Below, in pieces: positions 7,247-15,175 of a stretch of DNA of 35,020 bases (position 1 is its first letter; every line of letters begins with the position of its first letter). The position numbers and the translations under genes are program-made. Source of the stretch: Desulfobacterota bacterium AH_259_B03_O07 (GTDB taxonomy: Bacteria > Desulfobacterota_D > UBA1144 > Nemesobacterales > CSP1-2); contig JALLOG010000020.1 of the NCBI GenBank assembly GCA_027717645.1, forward strand, positions 1 through 35,020. Reading direction: 5' to 3'. Under the pieces are notes generated by a model. That model saw nothing but the letters and a program-made list of their open reading frames with translations. It had not been told where the DNA came from and did not search any database.

Positions 7247-8359
7247 TCATTTGACGACACCCACTACGGTTCCTCCTTTTCCATCTGTTGCCTCGTTGTT
7301 GCTAAATTTATCAAGTTTGCTTTTCAATTTGTTGCGGTTTTTCAATTCACTCTCCCATACAATGAGGCAATCCCAGCCTTGCCTTTCAAAAAACCAGACA
7401 TGTTCTTTAGGATCTTCTCCCTGGTGCCAGTGATCACCAAATAGTTCGATTAATTGCTTCGTGCCATAATTGGTAAAATCTGGGAGTTTTCCATCTATAT
7501 TGTGAACGTTCTCTCCTCCACCGGTGAATAGCCAATCCTCCGATAAATAAGTTCCGAGTTCTACTTCCGACTTATTGGGACATATATGCCGGGTTACTTT
7601 TTTTACATATTCCCGGTCTTGCCATCTCCTTTTCGATACTATTCTCAGTTTCTTTCTGGTTTCCTCAGATGCAACCCTGCCTTTCCCAGCCTCGCTTATT
7701 TTCTTTCTAGCCTCTTCAGACATAACCTTACCAGTATTAGCCTTACTCAGTTTCTTCCTAGTCTCCTCAGATACAACATGACCCTTAAAAGTTTCGCTCA
7801 GGTTCTTTTTATACTGTGGATCTTGCCATTTTCTTTTCATTGCAATAGACTTCTTCTTTCTATGCTCCTTAGATAGAATCTTACCCTTCTGAACTTCACC
7901 TATTTTCTTCCTAGTTTCCTCAGAATGAACCCTGCCTTTCCCACCCTCGCTTATTTTCTTCTTAGCTTCATCAGAATGGACCTTACCTTTATTGCCCTTA
8001 CTTATTTTCTTCCTAGTCTCCTCAGATACAACCCTACCTTTTCCAGCTTCACCTATTTTCTTTCTGGATTCCGCAGAGTGAACCATTCCTTTATGAGCTT
8101 CACTTATCTTCCTTTTAGTTTCTTCAGACGTAATATGACCTTTTCTAGCTTTGCCCATTTTCTTCCTAGTTTCCTCAGAATGAACCTTCCCCTTGTGAGC
8201 TTCACTTAATTTCTTTCTATACTGCGGGTCTTGCCATTTTCTTTTAGCAGCTTCGCTCCGCTTGTTCTCAGTCTCCTCAGACACAACCATGCCTTTATGA
8301 GTCTCGGCATTTTTTCGTTTAGAAGCTTCAGTATGTTTTTTGCCGGTCATCCCTCTCAT
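7247..8359 (-). CDS. Homing-endonuclease-like protein: NUMOD3 repeat array plus PD-(D/E)xK/Vsr-like nuclease domain
   Basis: A 370-aa protein in two parts. Residues 1-250 are about 11 NUMOD3-type units of 17 residues (pattern KKISEAHKGKVHSEETR), interrupted three times by a KRKWQDPQYRKK-type unit. NUMOD3 units are DNA-binding helices of homing nucleases; two to four is usual. Residues 258-345 form a nuclease domain with PNKSEVELGTYL, LPDFTNYGTKQLIELFGDHW and WDCLIVWESEL. Its conserved E, PD, E and HWH positions recall Vsr-like/EDxHD homing nucleases. GGGGAG precedes the start; a second ATG at codon 4 is possible. It lies in the phage-gene strand downstream of the terminase, an ordinary place for a free-standing homing nuclease. 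The target is unknown, and no intron was recognised around it. Confidence 0.8.
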   Translation of the reverse strand: MRGMTGKKHTEASKRKNAETHKGMVVSEETENKRSEAAKRKWQDPQYRKKLSEAHKGKVHSEETRKKMGKARKGHITSEETKRKISEAHKGMVHSAESRKKIGEAGKGRVVSEETRKKISKGNKGKVHSDEAKKKISEGGKGRVHSEETRKKIGEVQKGKILSKEHRKKKSIAMKRKWQDPQYKKNLSETFKGHVVSEETRKKLSKANTGKVMSEEARKKISEAGKGRVASEETRKKLRIVSKRRWQDREYVKKVTRHICPNKSEVELGTYLSEDWLFTGGGENVHNIDGKLPDFTNYGTKQLIELFGDHWHQGEDPKEHVWFFERQGWDCLIVWESELKNRNKLKSKLDKFSNNEATDGKGGTVVGVVK

Positions 8360-8373
8360 TCCTTAAACTCCCC

Positions 8374-8535
8374 TTATCTCTTTTTCTTCCGTGTCCGCAA
8401 AAACATTTTGCTCGTGATTTTGAAAATATTTTTATTAACGAAATATTTTAAAATACGCTCCGGGTTGAAGGTTGAAAAAACCACCATTCGATTAGAAACC
8501 CTAGCAATTTTGTAAAACTGACTCACAAGGCTCAT
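8374..8535 (-). CDS. 53-aa basic small phage-type protein
   Basis: Starts MSLVSQFYKIARVSNRMVVF and ends in a basic tail (KMFLRTRKKKR). Phage genomes often carry short proteins opening MSL-(V/A)-S-x-(F/L)-Y-(R/K)-x-A-R with a basic end between structural genes, and this matches that look. Its start overlaps the stop of a 22-codon ORF at 8532-8600 (MRDSIVRIIHQKQKEK...) as CAATGAG, suggesting a coupled micro-operon. Its stop is followed by the GGGGAG ribosome binding site of the homing nuclease gene, so all three read leftward together. Function unknown; the call rests on start/stop coupling and general resemblance. Confidence 0.5.
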   Translation of the reverse strand: MSLVSQFYKIARVSNRMVVFSTFNPERILKYFVNKNIFKITSKMFLRTRKKKR

Positions 8536-8600
8536 TGCTTTTGTGTCTCCATCTTTTCCTTTTGCTTTTGGTGAATGATTCTCACAATAGAATCACGCAT

Positions 8601-8917
8601 CAGGTCGGATATATTAATGATTACTATTATACACTAGCCTAGACTCCATTTTTAATACTTGTCAACTTTATTCTTAATTCTATGAGATTTCTATATTATT
8701 TAGTATCTTATTTCTACGAGGCTCTTAATGGGGAGCAGTATATTCTTTCGTGCTGTCCCGCTTGATTGTAATTGCCTCAAACTTCACCATTTTTTCACCC
8801 TTAATGTCCAGCCCGGGGAGTTGTTTGAGTATACTGAAGATGAAAAGGGGGCATAGATGAGGCAACTGGTCAATTTGCGAGAATATGACAACACGTTATC
8901 CTATCCTGGGAGGTTTT
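8601..8917. other. Spacer between leftward and rightward genes
   Basis: No gene of credible length is seen on either strand. It is AT-rich up to about 8720, then more GC-rich toward the secreted Cys-rich gene. It must hold the divergent promoters for the leftward small genes and the rightward gene at 8918, but I could not pick convincing hexamers for either. Confidence 0.4.
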
Positions 8918-9187
8918 ATGAGGCGTTACATCCTTACGTTGGCCTTTTTGATTGCCACATCTACCGTCTTCGCTCAGGAGCATATTAGGTGTTCGGATGC
9001 GGAGAAGTTGTGTGAGGGGTACAAGCTTCAGAGATCGGCGGGAAGTAGATTTTGTGAGGGAGCCAACGGCGTCTGCGAGACGGCTCCCAGCATCTGTTCG
9101 CAGGCCATGACTATGTGTTCATCAGTCCGTAACATGCAGATGGCTGCCAAGAACATGTGTGAAACTTTTCGTGCTGAGTGCAAGTGA
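8918..9187 (+). CDS. Small secreted eight-cysteine protein
   Basis: The frame is open from 8885, but the ATG at 8918 is preceded by GGGAGGT and gives a clean signal peptide (MRRYILTLAFLIATSTVFAQ), so I start there (89 aa). The mature part of about 69 residues has eight cysteines in a regular pattern (C-x6-C-x13-C-x6-C and so on), with many Met, Ala and Glu. This looks like a disulfide-stabilised helical hairpin in the periplasm. It runs opposite to the phage core, and its 3' end overlaps the ruined gene at 9122-9295 on the other strand, so it probably came with the DNA that replaced the rest of that phage gene. I do not recognise the family. Confidence 0.6.
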   Translation: MRRYILTLAFLIATSTVFAQEHIRCSDAEKLCEGYKLQRSAGSRFCEGANGVCETAPSICSQAMTMCSSVRNMQMAAKNMCETFRAECK

Positions 9188-9295
9188 ACGGCTATAGTAT
9201 CCACTCCCTGTACCATCGTGGCGTCTTAGGATAGATTGAATTTCCTGTAGGGATTTCTCAATCGGAACGGTTGTACGATTGGCAAATTTACTCAT
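9122..9295 (-). pseudogene. Truncated phage gene just downstream of the terminase
   Basis: Two bases after the terminase stop a frame begins MSKFANRTTVPIEKSLQEIQ and continues SILRRHDGTGSGYY. Small phage proteins near terminases commonly open this way (F/Y-A-x-x-T-x-V-x-V/I-E-K-S-x-x-E-I-x-x-x-L-x-R-Y/H) and continue for about 100-150 residues. Here the familiar pattern is lost after about residue 35, and the frame ends 22 codons later inside the antisense of the secreted Cys-rich gene. I read this as a gene cut by a deletion or replacement with a junction near 9190-9215. A genuinely short 57-aa protein cannot be excluded. Confidence 0.5.
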
Positions 9296-9297
9296 TT

Positions 9298-9876
9298 TTA
9301 AAGAGGCCGCCAGCTCACCTGATGCTGCCCATACCAGGCTGCCAGCGATACGGCCAGTACAAGGTCGTCGTGAGCACCGTCCCGCCAAGCTTCGTAGCTA
9401 TCATGGCCTCTAGTATTTATCTTCACCTTGAAGTTAAGTAATTCATTCACGAATGTACGTGCTAGTGGCAAGCTCTCTGCTACCTTTAATCTCCCCGACT
9501 GAAATAACACCTGCAGGTTTGTCACTAAGTCCCTCTTGGGCACGTGGTAGCTATACCCACCCCACTCGGCTTTGTGTCCCCCTGTGATGGTTATTCCTAT
9601 GGGCCTGAGCCCCTCCTCGTTAAGCAAGTCGATTACGGGTAAGCCCACGCCGGTGGCATCGACCACCATCAATACATGTCCCCTTAGCGGCTCTTTTTCC
9701 ATTAGTTGCTTTACCTTCTCGGTAATTGCTGGATATGGAGTTCCCAGGGGGAATCTGTCCAAGTGTCTCAACTGGTACTTCCTATCTCCCTTAGAGCTCC
9801 CATCCCTTTCGAGAATCCCGAGAGCCGTGTAATCTTGGGCCTGGCCGAGGTCTAAACCCAGTATAAAATCCGACAT
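9298..9876 (-). CDS. terL: Large terminase, nuclease (RNase H-like) part
   Basis: A 192-aa protein opening MSDFILGLDLGQAQDYTALG, the first catalytic Asp strand (D9) of a terminase nuclease. It continues with VVDATGVG (D73) and the closing HDDLVLAVSLA motif (D170, D171). These three acidic sites form the two-metal centre that cuts concatemeric DNA during head filling. It is in the same frame as the ATPase part upstream, and only one TGA separates them (TGA then ATG). An internal GAGGAGG ribosome binding site sits right before the junction, so separate translation is plausible. All nuclease residues are present, so this is not a decayed remnant. The region is visibly richer in G+C than the 5' part of the ATPase gene, hinting at mosaic origin. 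Confidence 0.88.
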   Translation of the reverse strand: MSDFILGLDLGQAQDYTALGILERDGSSKGDRKYQLRHLDRFPLGTPYPAITEKVKQLMEKEPLRGHVLMVVDATGVGLPVIDLLNEEGLRPIGITITGGHKAEWGGYSYHVPKRDLVTNLQVLFQSGRLKVAESLPLARTFVNELLNFKVKINTRGHDSYEAWRDGAHDDLVLAVSLAAWYGQHQVSWRPL

Positions 9877-10632
9877 TCATTCCTCCTCGAACAAGGGCTT
9901 CACATCTCTCGATAGCATCCCCATTACGAGCTCGTATCCAAATACCGAATCTACTGGCTCCACGAACTCGCATTCGTACTCCTGACGATACCACCAATCG
10001 CCAAGCGAGGCCCGTTCCTCTTCTAAGAACTCTTCACTTATCCTGGGGCACTCGTAAGCGGTTATCTTCACCTTTTCCCAGTTCTCACCCTTATCCCATT
10101 CCTCAAAGAAGTGCCCACGCTTGCCAAATGGTGTAGACATTAAAATCAATTCGCCACCCGAGACAGCAAGCATAGGTCTGATGGCTCGATATAATTCATC
10201 TGGAACTCGCGAAGATTCATCTTCTATTATGAGATTAGCCCCGGAAAAGCCTCGTATTGTAGCTTCAGAGCTAGGGAGGGATACAATACGGGATTTGTTT
10301 TCAAAGGTACAACTTAATCTGTTATCTTCAACTTTTCTAGGTCTAACAGTAAGCCTGTTTAATAGGTCTGTTACTTTTCTAAACAATTCGCTTGATTGTC
10401 TTAAGCTAGGGCTTACAAGCAATATTAGGCTGTCAGGTTTATAAATAGCTTTGTGTAATGCCAATATAGCAGCGGTTGTTGACTTGCCAGTTTGCCTCGA
10501 ACAATTAAGCAGAATTCTATTTCCAAACCACATTAAGACTTTTGCTTGCCAAGAATCAGGATTGAATCCTAGCTCTTTTGCAAATGCTACTGGGTCTAAA
10601 GATAATTTTAGGTCTCTAGCTATCGCTTCCAT
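9877..10632 (-). CDS. terL: Large terminase, ATPase (packaging motor) part
   Basis: A 251-aa protein with the terminase motor motifs. An adenine-binding region is followed by the Walker A variant CSRQTGKST (residues 44-52), Walker B LIIEDE (134-139) and the coupling motif STPFGKRG (166-173). YRQEYECEFVEP near residue 215 is the usual linker before the nuclease. In a standard terminase the nuclease follows in the same chain; here the frame stops at TGA and the nuclease starts with the next codon. The start overlaps the small-terminase gene by 17 bp, typical of co-translated partners. The motor looks intact. Confidence 0.9.
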   Translation of the reverse strand: MEAIARDLKLSLDPVAFAKELGFNPDSWQAKVLMWFGNRILLNCSRQTGKSTTAAILALHKAIYKPDSLILLVSPSLRQSSELFRKVTDLLNRLTVRPRKVEDNRLSCTFENKSRIVSLPSSEATIRGFSGANLIIEDESSRVPDELYRAIRPMLAVSGGELILMSTPFGKRGHFFEEWDKGENWEKVKITAYECPRISEEFLEEERASLGDWWYRQEYECEFVEPVDSVFGYELVMGMLSRDVKPLFEEE

Positions 10633-11104
10633 TTGGACTCTCTAACGCCTTTGACACTGAAATTTTAGCCTCCGGATGTTCATCTAAGGCATTCAATATC
10701 TTAGTTCTTAGAGCAATCCACTCAGGGACTACAAGGATGTTTACAGTTTGACTCTCATTCAGTTCACCAAGCAATTTGGCTAGTAATTCAAGGTTGCCCC
10801 GTGCCTCTCGGATAGCACCTAATGCCGTTCTTAAATCACCGGTCTCTTCAGCTTGTGATAGGATATTTAACGCCCTGTTTTGAAGACTCTTCACCTGTTC
10901 CAGCAAACTATCAGCTTTTGCTATTTCTTGAGCCTCTTTCGCTTTAGTAAGGTTTCCTGGCAGGTGTTCAGTTTTATGTCTATGAAGCGACGTAATTGAT
11001 AGCGAGAAATTTTCCGCTATTTTCCGAAATATCTCTCCTTCAACAAGCAATCTGTTTATCTTCTCTCTGTTCGAGTGTTGACAAATAGAACAAATTCTTG
11101 GCAT
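10616..11104 (-). CDS. Small-terminase-like zinc-finger/HTH protein
   Basis: A 162-aa protein starting MPRICSICQHSNREKINRLL, with a C-x2-C pair and a downstream H-x3-H (TSLHRHKTEHLP) around an HTH (EGEIFRKIAENFSLSITSLH). This zinc-supported HTH opening is common in phage small-terminase-like proteins. A helical middle (about 55-125) suits ring assembly. Its 3' end overlaps the ATPase gene by 17 bp. Small terminases recognise the packaging site on phage DNA; here the role is inferred from fold and position. It differs from the broken HTH gene at 5154, so the element carries, or once carried, two such proteins. Confidence 0.7.
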   Translation of the reverse strand: MPRICSICQHSNREKINRLLVEGEIFRKIAENFSLSITSLHRHKTEHLPGNLTKAKEAQEIAKADSLLEQVKSLQNRALNILSQAEETGDLRTALGAIREARGNLELLAKLLGELNESQTVNILVVPEWIALRTKILNALDEHPEAKISVSKALESPNGSDS

Positions 11105-11162
11105 ATTTTCTTAATCTTCCCCAGACAAATAATAACCTTACGGCTTCTCTCAATTAGATGAT

Positions 11163-11552
11163 TCATTTTAAGAACTCTGGAACTTCTACTTTTATTTTAC
11201 TATCTACGATCTTTGAGCCATTAAACACGCATTTTGCATTATGTATCCGCTTAATCTCTTCAGGTGATACCTTCAGAGTTAACAGGTGCCTCATCTCTTC
11301 TATGGTATAAGTTACGGCTTCATGATCATCTGTTTTAATCTTTTTTACCATTGCTTCATTAGAGCAGAGCCAAATAGTACACCCAAGAATTTCTGAATAG
11401 ATTTCCAGCGCCATATTTCTTTTTGATAATTCGACCAATGTATATTGGGATATCTCCTCAATTTGCTTACTATCAGGAATCGAATTTTTGTTGAGTTTTT
11501 CCTTGTCTTCTAAACTCTTTATGAACTGATCAAAGGTTTCTTTTATTCCCAT
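11163..11552 (-). CDS. 129-aa soluble protein of unknown function
   Basis: Starts MGIKETFDQFIKSLEDKEKL. Largely helical and charged, with no signal peptide or membrane segment; two cysteines fall in ILGCTIWLC. It lies between the GGTAAT array and the terminase genes, on the phage strand, 58 bp before the small-terminase gene. The ATG has only a poor ribosome binding site. The segment TYTIEEMRHLLTLKVSPEEI could be an HTH-like or protein-contact region, but I do not recognise a family. Position suggests a replication accessory or late regulator. Confidence 0.55.
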   Translation of the reverse strand: MGIKETFDQFIKSLEDKEKLNKNSIPDSKQIEEISQYTLVELSKRNMALEIYSEILGCTIWLCSNEAMVKKIKTDDHEAVTYTIEEMRHLLTLKVSPEEIKRIHNAKCVFNGSKIVDSKIKVEVPEFLK

Positions 11553-11600
11553 GTTTTATACTCACAAAAAAATTTATAGGGGGTATTATGTTAAAGAAGA

Positions 11601-11863
11601 GGTAATAAAGGTAATTTTGGTAATGCTGCTCTGTAAGTTCCCATAAGTAAACAAAATTTTTTGATATTGGAATTACCTTTTGAAAAATAAAAGGTAATAA
11701 AAAGGTAATATTGATGATCACGACAAATATTGGTTTAAGATAAATTACCTTTTCCATTACCTTTCTGAATGGTAAAAGGTAATTAATTAGCTTTAAAATA
11801 TCTAATAATTTAGAGTCCTTATACATAGTCATTACCTTTATTACCTTTATTACCTTAATTACA
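11601..11863. repeat. GGTAAT/ATTACC iteron-like array (candidate replication origin)
   Basis: The hexamer GGTAAT, in either orientation, occurs about 13 times in 263 bp. Three direct copies lie at 9-bp spacing at 11601, 11610 and 11619. Mixed-orientation copies follow at 11672, 11693, 11704, 11744, 11756, 11771 (GGTAAA) and 11778. A run in reverse orientation, again at 9-bp spacing, lies at 11831, 11840, 11849 and 11858 (the last one ATTACA). The two end runs thus face each other across AT-rich DNA. It sits directly downstream of the primase-helicase gene. Iteron-type origins and multi-site operators look like this. The ORF read through it (VIKVIKV...) is an artefact of the repeat. Confidence 0.75.
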
Positions 11864-11887
11864 AGCATATACACCCTATAGAATTTA

Positions 11888-14374
11888 TTAATTACTCAAC
11901 TCTTCTTCAACTTTATCTTTATTTGTAAATGCAGAACGTAATAATTTTAACACCTTGCGGGTCTTTGAATGTATAAATACAGGTACTAAGTTGTTACCAT
12001 CTTTTGTTTCTATTAACTTTCGTGCCGCTAGCATTTTATACAATGTATGTTTTGAAGCAGAGAAAACCTCGTTGATATCTGTTGAGTATTTAATGACAAT
12101 TCTCCAAATAGCAGAGGGTAAGAAATAAAAAAAATCGTCATCATAATATCCAACAAATTCACTCCGATTATCACTTTTGCTACCCCCGATTTCCCCAAAA
12201 CCATCTTTAGACTCTAACCGCACTTTCAACTGTAAAATCTGAGATTGCAGTATATCCACGAATTTGCTCACAGGGTCTTCATTCCTGATTCTATTATCAT
12301 TTCGTTTTACAAGCTCCACGAAAGCTTTCCAACCTTCCTCTGTTAATTCCTTCATCTGGCTGTTCTCGATTATTTTCTTTTCCTCTAACCATGTTAAAAT
12401 GAGTAGCCAAGAATAGTTTAGAAATGCCACCTGTTCTGGTAATCTCATATGATAACCCTTTGCATATGCCTTTTGCCTTAAAGTTTGGAATTTTTCACTA
12501 AACTCTTTCTGGATTGTTCCAATCTGTGGCCGAATCCAGTAGATGAAGGAGGACATGGCTTCGGGTAGAAGGCTTGATTTTGCTTGAAGCTCTGAAAGTT
12601 TCGCAAGGTTTATATTCTGTTGGTCAATCTCAATGACGAGAGTTCTTGCTAATGTGCTCTGCAAATTGGGCAACTCTTCTCCTGTTATCAGCAAATTACA
12701 TCTCGGGCTATAGCGTGCCTTTTCTGAGGTATCAGGGTTTAGGCGTGCCCTCTCAGTACGATTTGCTACCTCTCTTATAAGTCTTTGCAGTGTCATTTCT
12801 TTTTGTTGCGAAGCATACCTCTGAGTCGATGGATGGTAATCGTCAAGTACCATAAGAGTGTCTTTTAGAGTAAATGCCCTTTTGCCGAGTTGGTTAGCAG
12901 TATCATCAAAATTGCTAAGGTCTTTAATCGATAAAAAATTACCAAAATGTGCTAATTGTAAAATTGCCAAAGTTGTTTTATAAGACCCTGACTCACCATA
13001 TACTAAACTCACATAACTGGGCATGGGCTGTAGCAATGTAGTTAAGGGCGATAGGTAAATATTGGCAAACAGTGGATAAGTGATCTCGGGACTTCCAATA
13101 GATAAAAAGCTAAAACTTGCTTTTAATGCCTCAACTTCGTTTGTTAACTTTGATGGTAATTGGTATTTATTTAGCTCTTGCGGCAGTGATACGCTTATGT
13201 CCTCTCTTTCCAGAGCTCCATTGCTTGTCAAATATTCCCAGCGATCGTCAATTTCCCTAAATCCTGTGTGTGTGAATCTTCGACTTCGCTCCGGTGTTGA
13301 TCGAGTTTGTATTGCATGGCGTAAATAATCTTTAGCAGCAATACCCGGCTCAATAACTGCCTCATTTCCCCATTCGTGTACCCAGTTCATATTTGCGAAT
13401 GAAGAGGCCGAGACTATTAAATCGCTGAACTTTGAAATCTCACCACTCGCCTTTTTCCTCCCAGCAACTTGGTATTTGTAAATAGTTTCAACTCCATTAT
13501 CTTCGATAATTTCCTTAACTATTCTTGCATCAAAGTTCGAGAGCCTCACCGGTATATTAGCACCGTTAACGAATTTTTCACGGTACAGGTATCCATGATC
13601 ATCAATCCCATAAGTAGGACCACTCTGAACCTTGGATAGTTCCTGTTTGATAGAATGGGATAGCAATTCTTCGATACTATGGTCAAGCAGAAAATCATCC
13701 ACGCCCACCTTTTTACCGTTATTGAAAGGGATTAAAATGTGATAAATATTTGCCTCCTTACGCCTCAAGTGCTCTGTTAAAACCTCAAGCGCTTGTTTGA
13801 CTTGAGATTTTTCCATTACGTCATTATCGAAAACGATGTAAACATCACGCCCTTGCCAAGCAATGTAATCGAAATCTGCACTTATAACCGCAGCCTTAAA
13901 TTCATTCTTACTTTTGAACCCCCAGACTCCCAGGAGATCAATTGCTACCTCACCTTTGGAAGCCAAGGCATCGGCTTTTTTTACTCCTTCTGTAGTGAAG
14001 AGTCTTTTACTAATATTTTTTAAATGAGGTCGACACCTGGGAGGAACATCAAATCTGAGACTAACCCCGGTAGGATTTTCATACTTAATTTCTTTTCCTT
14101 TACTATTTTTTCGAGGACTATCCGGCCGGTGAATACAAAAAGGCTGGCCACCATCAACACTGTGAATTGGGATCAATAGTGTGGGCGTAACCCTTTGCTG
14201 TTTGCTAAATCCCTTTTCTTCCAGTTCCTTTCTGCCAAGTACACTCTTATAACCCCGCTCCTTCGCGACATCGGTTGAAATACCAGAACCTTTTATGTGC
14301 TTATCATCATGCCTTTTTAAAAGTCCTGGTATCTTTTGAGAAAATATAGAATCGCTTGCAGTTTGATTTTGCAT
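11888..14374 (-). CDS. Primase-helicase, DUF3854 (Toprim-like) plus DUF927-type ATPase
   Basis: An 828-aa replication protein. The frame can start at a TTG at 14389, but ATG at 14374 has GAGG at better spacing. About residues 10-235 form a DUF3854/Toprim-like region: FTTEGVKKADAL with its Glu, VYIVFDND with its Asp pair and VGVDDFL, the metal-binding triad of primase/topoisomerase folds. From about 250 it matches DUF927-type SF3-like helicases, with Walker A GESGSYKTT (about 460-468), Walker B TLMVLDDYHP (about 506-515) and LLITGEELPNLQSTLARTL as a sensor/arginine segment. Such proteins unwind and prime phage or plasmid DNA. It is followed by the GGTAAT array, consistent with an origin beside its initiator. 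Confidence 0.85.
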   Translation of the reverse strand: MQNQTASDSIFSQKIPGLLKRHDDKHIKGSGISTDVAKERGYKSVLGRKELEEKGFSKQQRVTPTLLIPIHSVDGGQPFCIHRPDSPRKNSKGKEIKYENPTGVSLRFDVPPRCRPHLKNISKRLFTTEGVKKADALASKGEVAIDLLGVWGFKSKNEFKAAVISADFDYIAWQGRDVYIVFDNDVMEKSQVKQALEVLTEHLRRKEANIYHILIPFNNGKKVGVDDFLLDHSIEELLSHSIKQELSKVQSGPTYGIDDHGYLYREKFVNGANIPVRLSNFDARIVKEIIEDNGVETIYKYQVAGRKKASGEISKFSDLIVSASSFANMNWVHEWGNEAVIEPGIAAKDYLRHAIQTRSTPERSRRFTHTGFREIDDRWEYLTSNGALEREDISVSLPQELNKYQLPSKLTNEVEALKASFSFLSIGSPEITYPLFANIYLSPLTTLLQPMPSYVSLVYGESGSYKTTLAILQLAHFGNFLSIKDLSNFDDTANQLGKRAFTLKDTLMVLDDYHPSTQRYASQQKEMTLQRLIREVANRTERARLNPDTSEKARYSPRCNLLITGEELPNLQSTLARTLVIEIDQQNINLAKLSELQAKSSLLPEAMSSFIYWIRPQIGTIQKEFSEKFQTLRQKAYAKGYHMRLPEQVAFLNYSWLLILTWLEEKKIIENSQMKELTEEGWKAFVELVKRNDNRIRNEDPVSKFVDILQSQILQLKVRLESKDGFGEIGGSKSDNRSEFVGYYDDDFFYFLPSAIWRIVIKYSTDINEVFSASKHTLYKMLAARKLIETKDGNNLVPVFIHSKTRKVLKLLRSAFTNKDKVEEELSN

Positions 14375-14407
14375 TTTACTAATCCTCAATCAAAGAGGTA
14401 TATCGCT

Positions 14408-15085
14408 TTACTCATTTAATTCCTTCATTTTTCGAATGGCTTCACCAACGGGTAGTTCTTCCTCACCATCTCTGAAAATTGATTGCTGCTCTGCTTCCTG
14501 TTCGGCCTGTTCTTCCTCGTTGTATTCTTCGGCCTCGTTGTCTTCTTCAATCTCCCGTGCTTCAATTTTTTTCTGCAACCATTCGGGAATTAGTTCGAAA
14601 ACTTGATCATCGGAATTTTCCAAATCGAAGAAGATTGTCTCGTTTACTGGTAATTCTTTATGAGATTCCAACCTTGCTCTCGTTTGTTTGTCGGGGCGAG
14701 TAATACCAACAATGTTTGAATATGTTTCACCACCACTTTCAACATGAACGATGCTCACCATCGCCCATTGGAGCAGCAAACTTTTCATTTCGAACCCGTC
14801 TTTGTCCAATTCTTCACCTGTTAATTTTCTACCTAGCCAGCTCTCAATATCTCGCCGTAGATGGGCCTTGTCCCCTAGGCTCAAAGAATAAAAGCGCGTC
14901 TGGACAAATGGCAAGCCGTTACTCATCTTTTCGTCCAGTTCAAAAGAAATAGCAATATCATGTTGGATTTTGTTTTTAAATTGGGGCTTTTTTTGCATGC
15001 CCAAATCAATAATTGAAATGCACCTAGCTAAGATGGTGTCCTCCGACGGTAATTCTCGTCTAAAACTATTTCTTCTAATTTTCAT
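14408..15085 (-). CDS. Phage ssDNA-binding-like protein with acidic tail
   Basis: A 225-aa protein, start fixed by GGAGGT 8 bases upstream. Residues 1-140 have the pattern of a phage OB-fold family: LPSEDTILARCISIIDLG, ISFEL, RFYSLSLGDKAHLRRDIESW, GEELDKDGFEMKSLL, TYSNIVGI. From about 165 the chain becomes strongly acidic (IEEDNEAEEYNEEEQAEQEA), as in single-strand-binding proteins that use an acidic C-terminus to recruit partners. It lies 33 bp before the primase-helicase on the same strand. Its function as an SSB is inferred from pattern and neighbours; I am confident of a phage replication role, less of exact biochemistry. Confidence 0.65.
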   Translation of the reverse strand: MKIRRNSFRRELPSEDTILARCISIIDLGMQKKPQFKNKIQHDIAISFELDEKMSNGLPFVQTRFYSLSLGDKAHLRRDIESWLGRKLTGEELDKDGFEMKSLLLQWAMVSIVHVESGGETYSNIVGITRPDKQTRARLESHKELPVNETIFFDLENSDDQVFELIPEWLQKKIEAREIEEDNEAEEYNEEEQAEQEAEQQSIFRDGEEELPVGEAIRKMKELNE

Positions 15086-15175
15086 TATGTTTTACCTCCG
15101 TTTTTATTTCTTTTCGTTTTCTTTGGATAACATGGGCAAAGTTGCCTGTGTTTTATCTTTAGATTTTCTGAAGAT

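Noticed and set aside
7575-8515. Series of rightward ORFs with repeated FLPSLLRYN-type sequences
   Set aside because: They are the antisense of the NUMOD3 repeat array, and their periodicity comes entirely from that gene.
7092-8740. 11-bp inverted repeat (TACTGCTCCCC / GGGGAGCAGTA) flanking the homing nuclease segment, possible transposon ends
   Set aside because: An 11-bp inverted match over about 1.6 kb is expected by chance often enough, and there is no target duplication or transposase.
9122-9388. 88-aa leftward ORF starting inside the terminase nuclease gene
   Set aside because: Its first 31 codons are the terminase gene in another frame. Only the part from 9295 resembles a protein, and that is listed as a truncated gene.
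11530-11874. 114-aa leftward ORF through the GGTAAT array
   Set aside because: Its start (KVIKVIKV) and much of its sequence are just the translated hexamer repeat. It overlaps the start of a better gene at 11552 and has no ribosome binding site.
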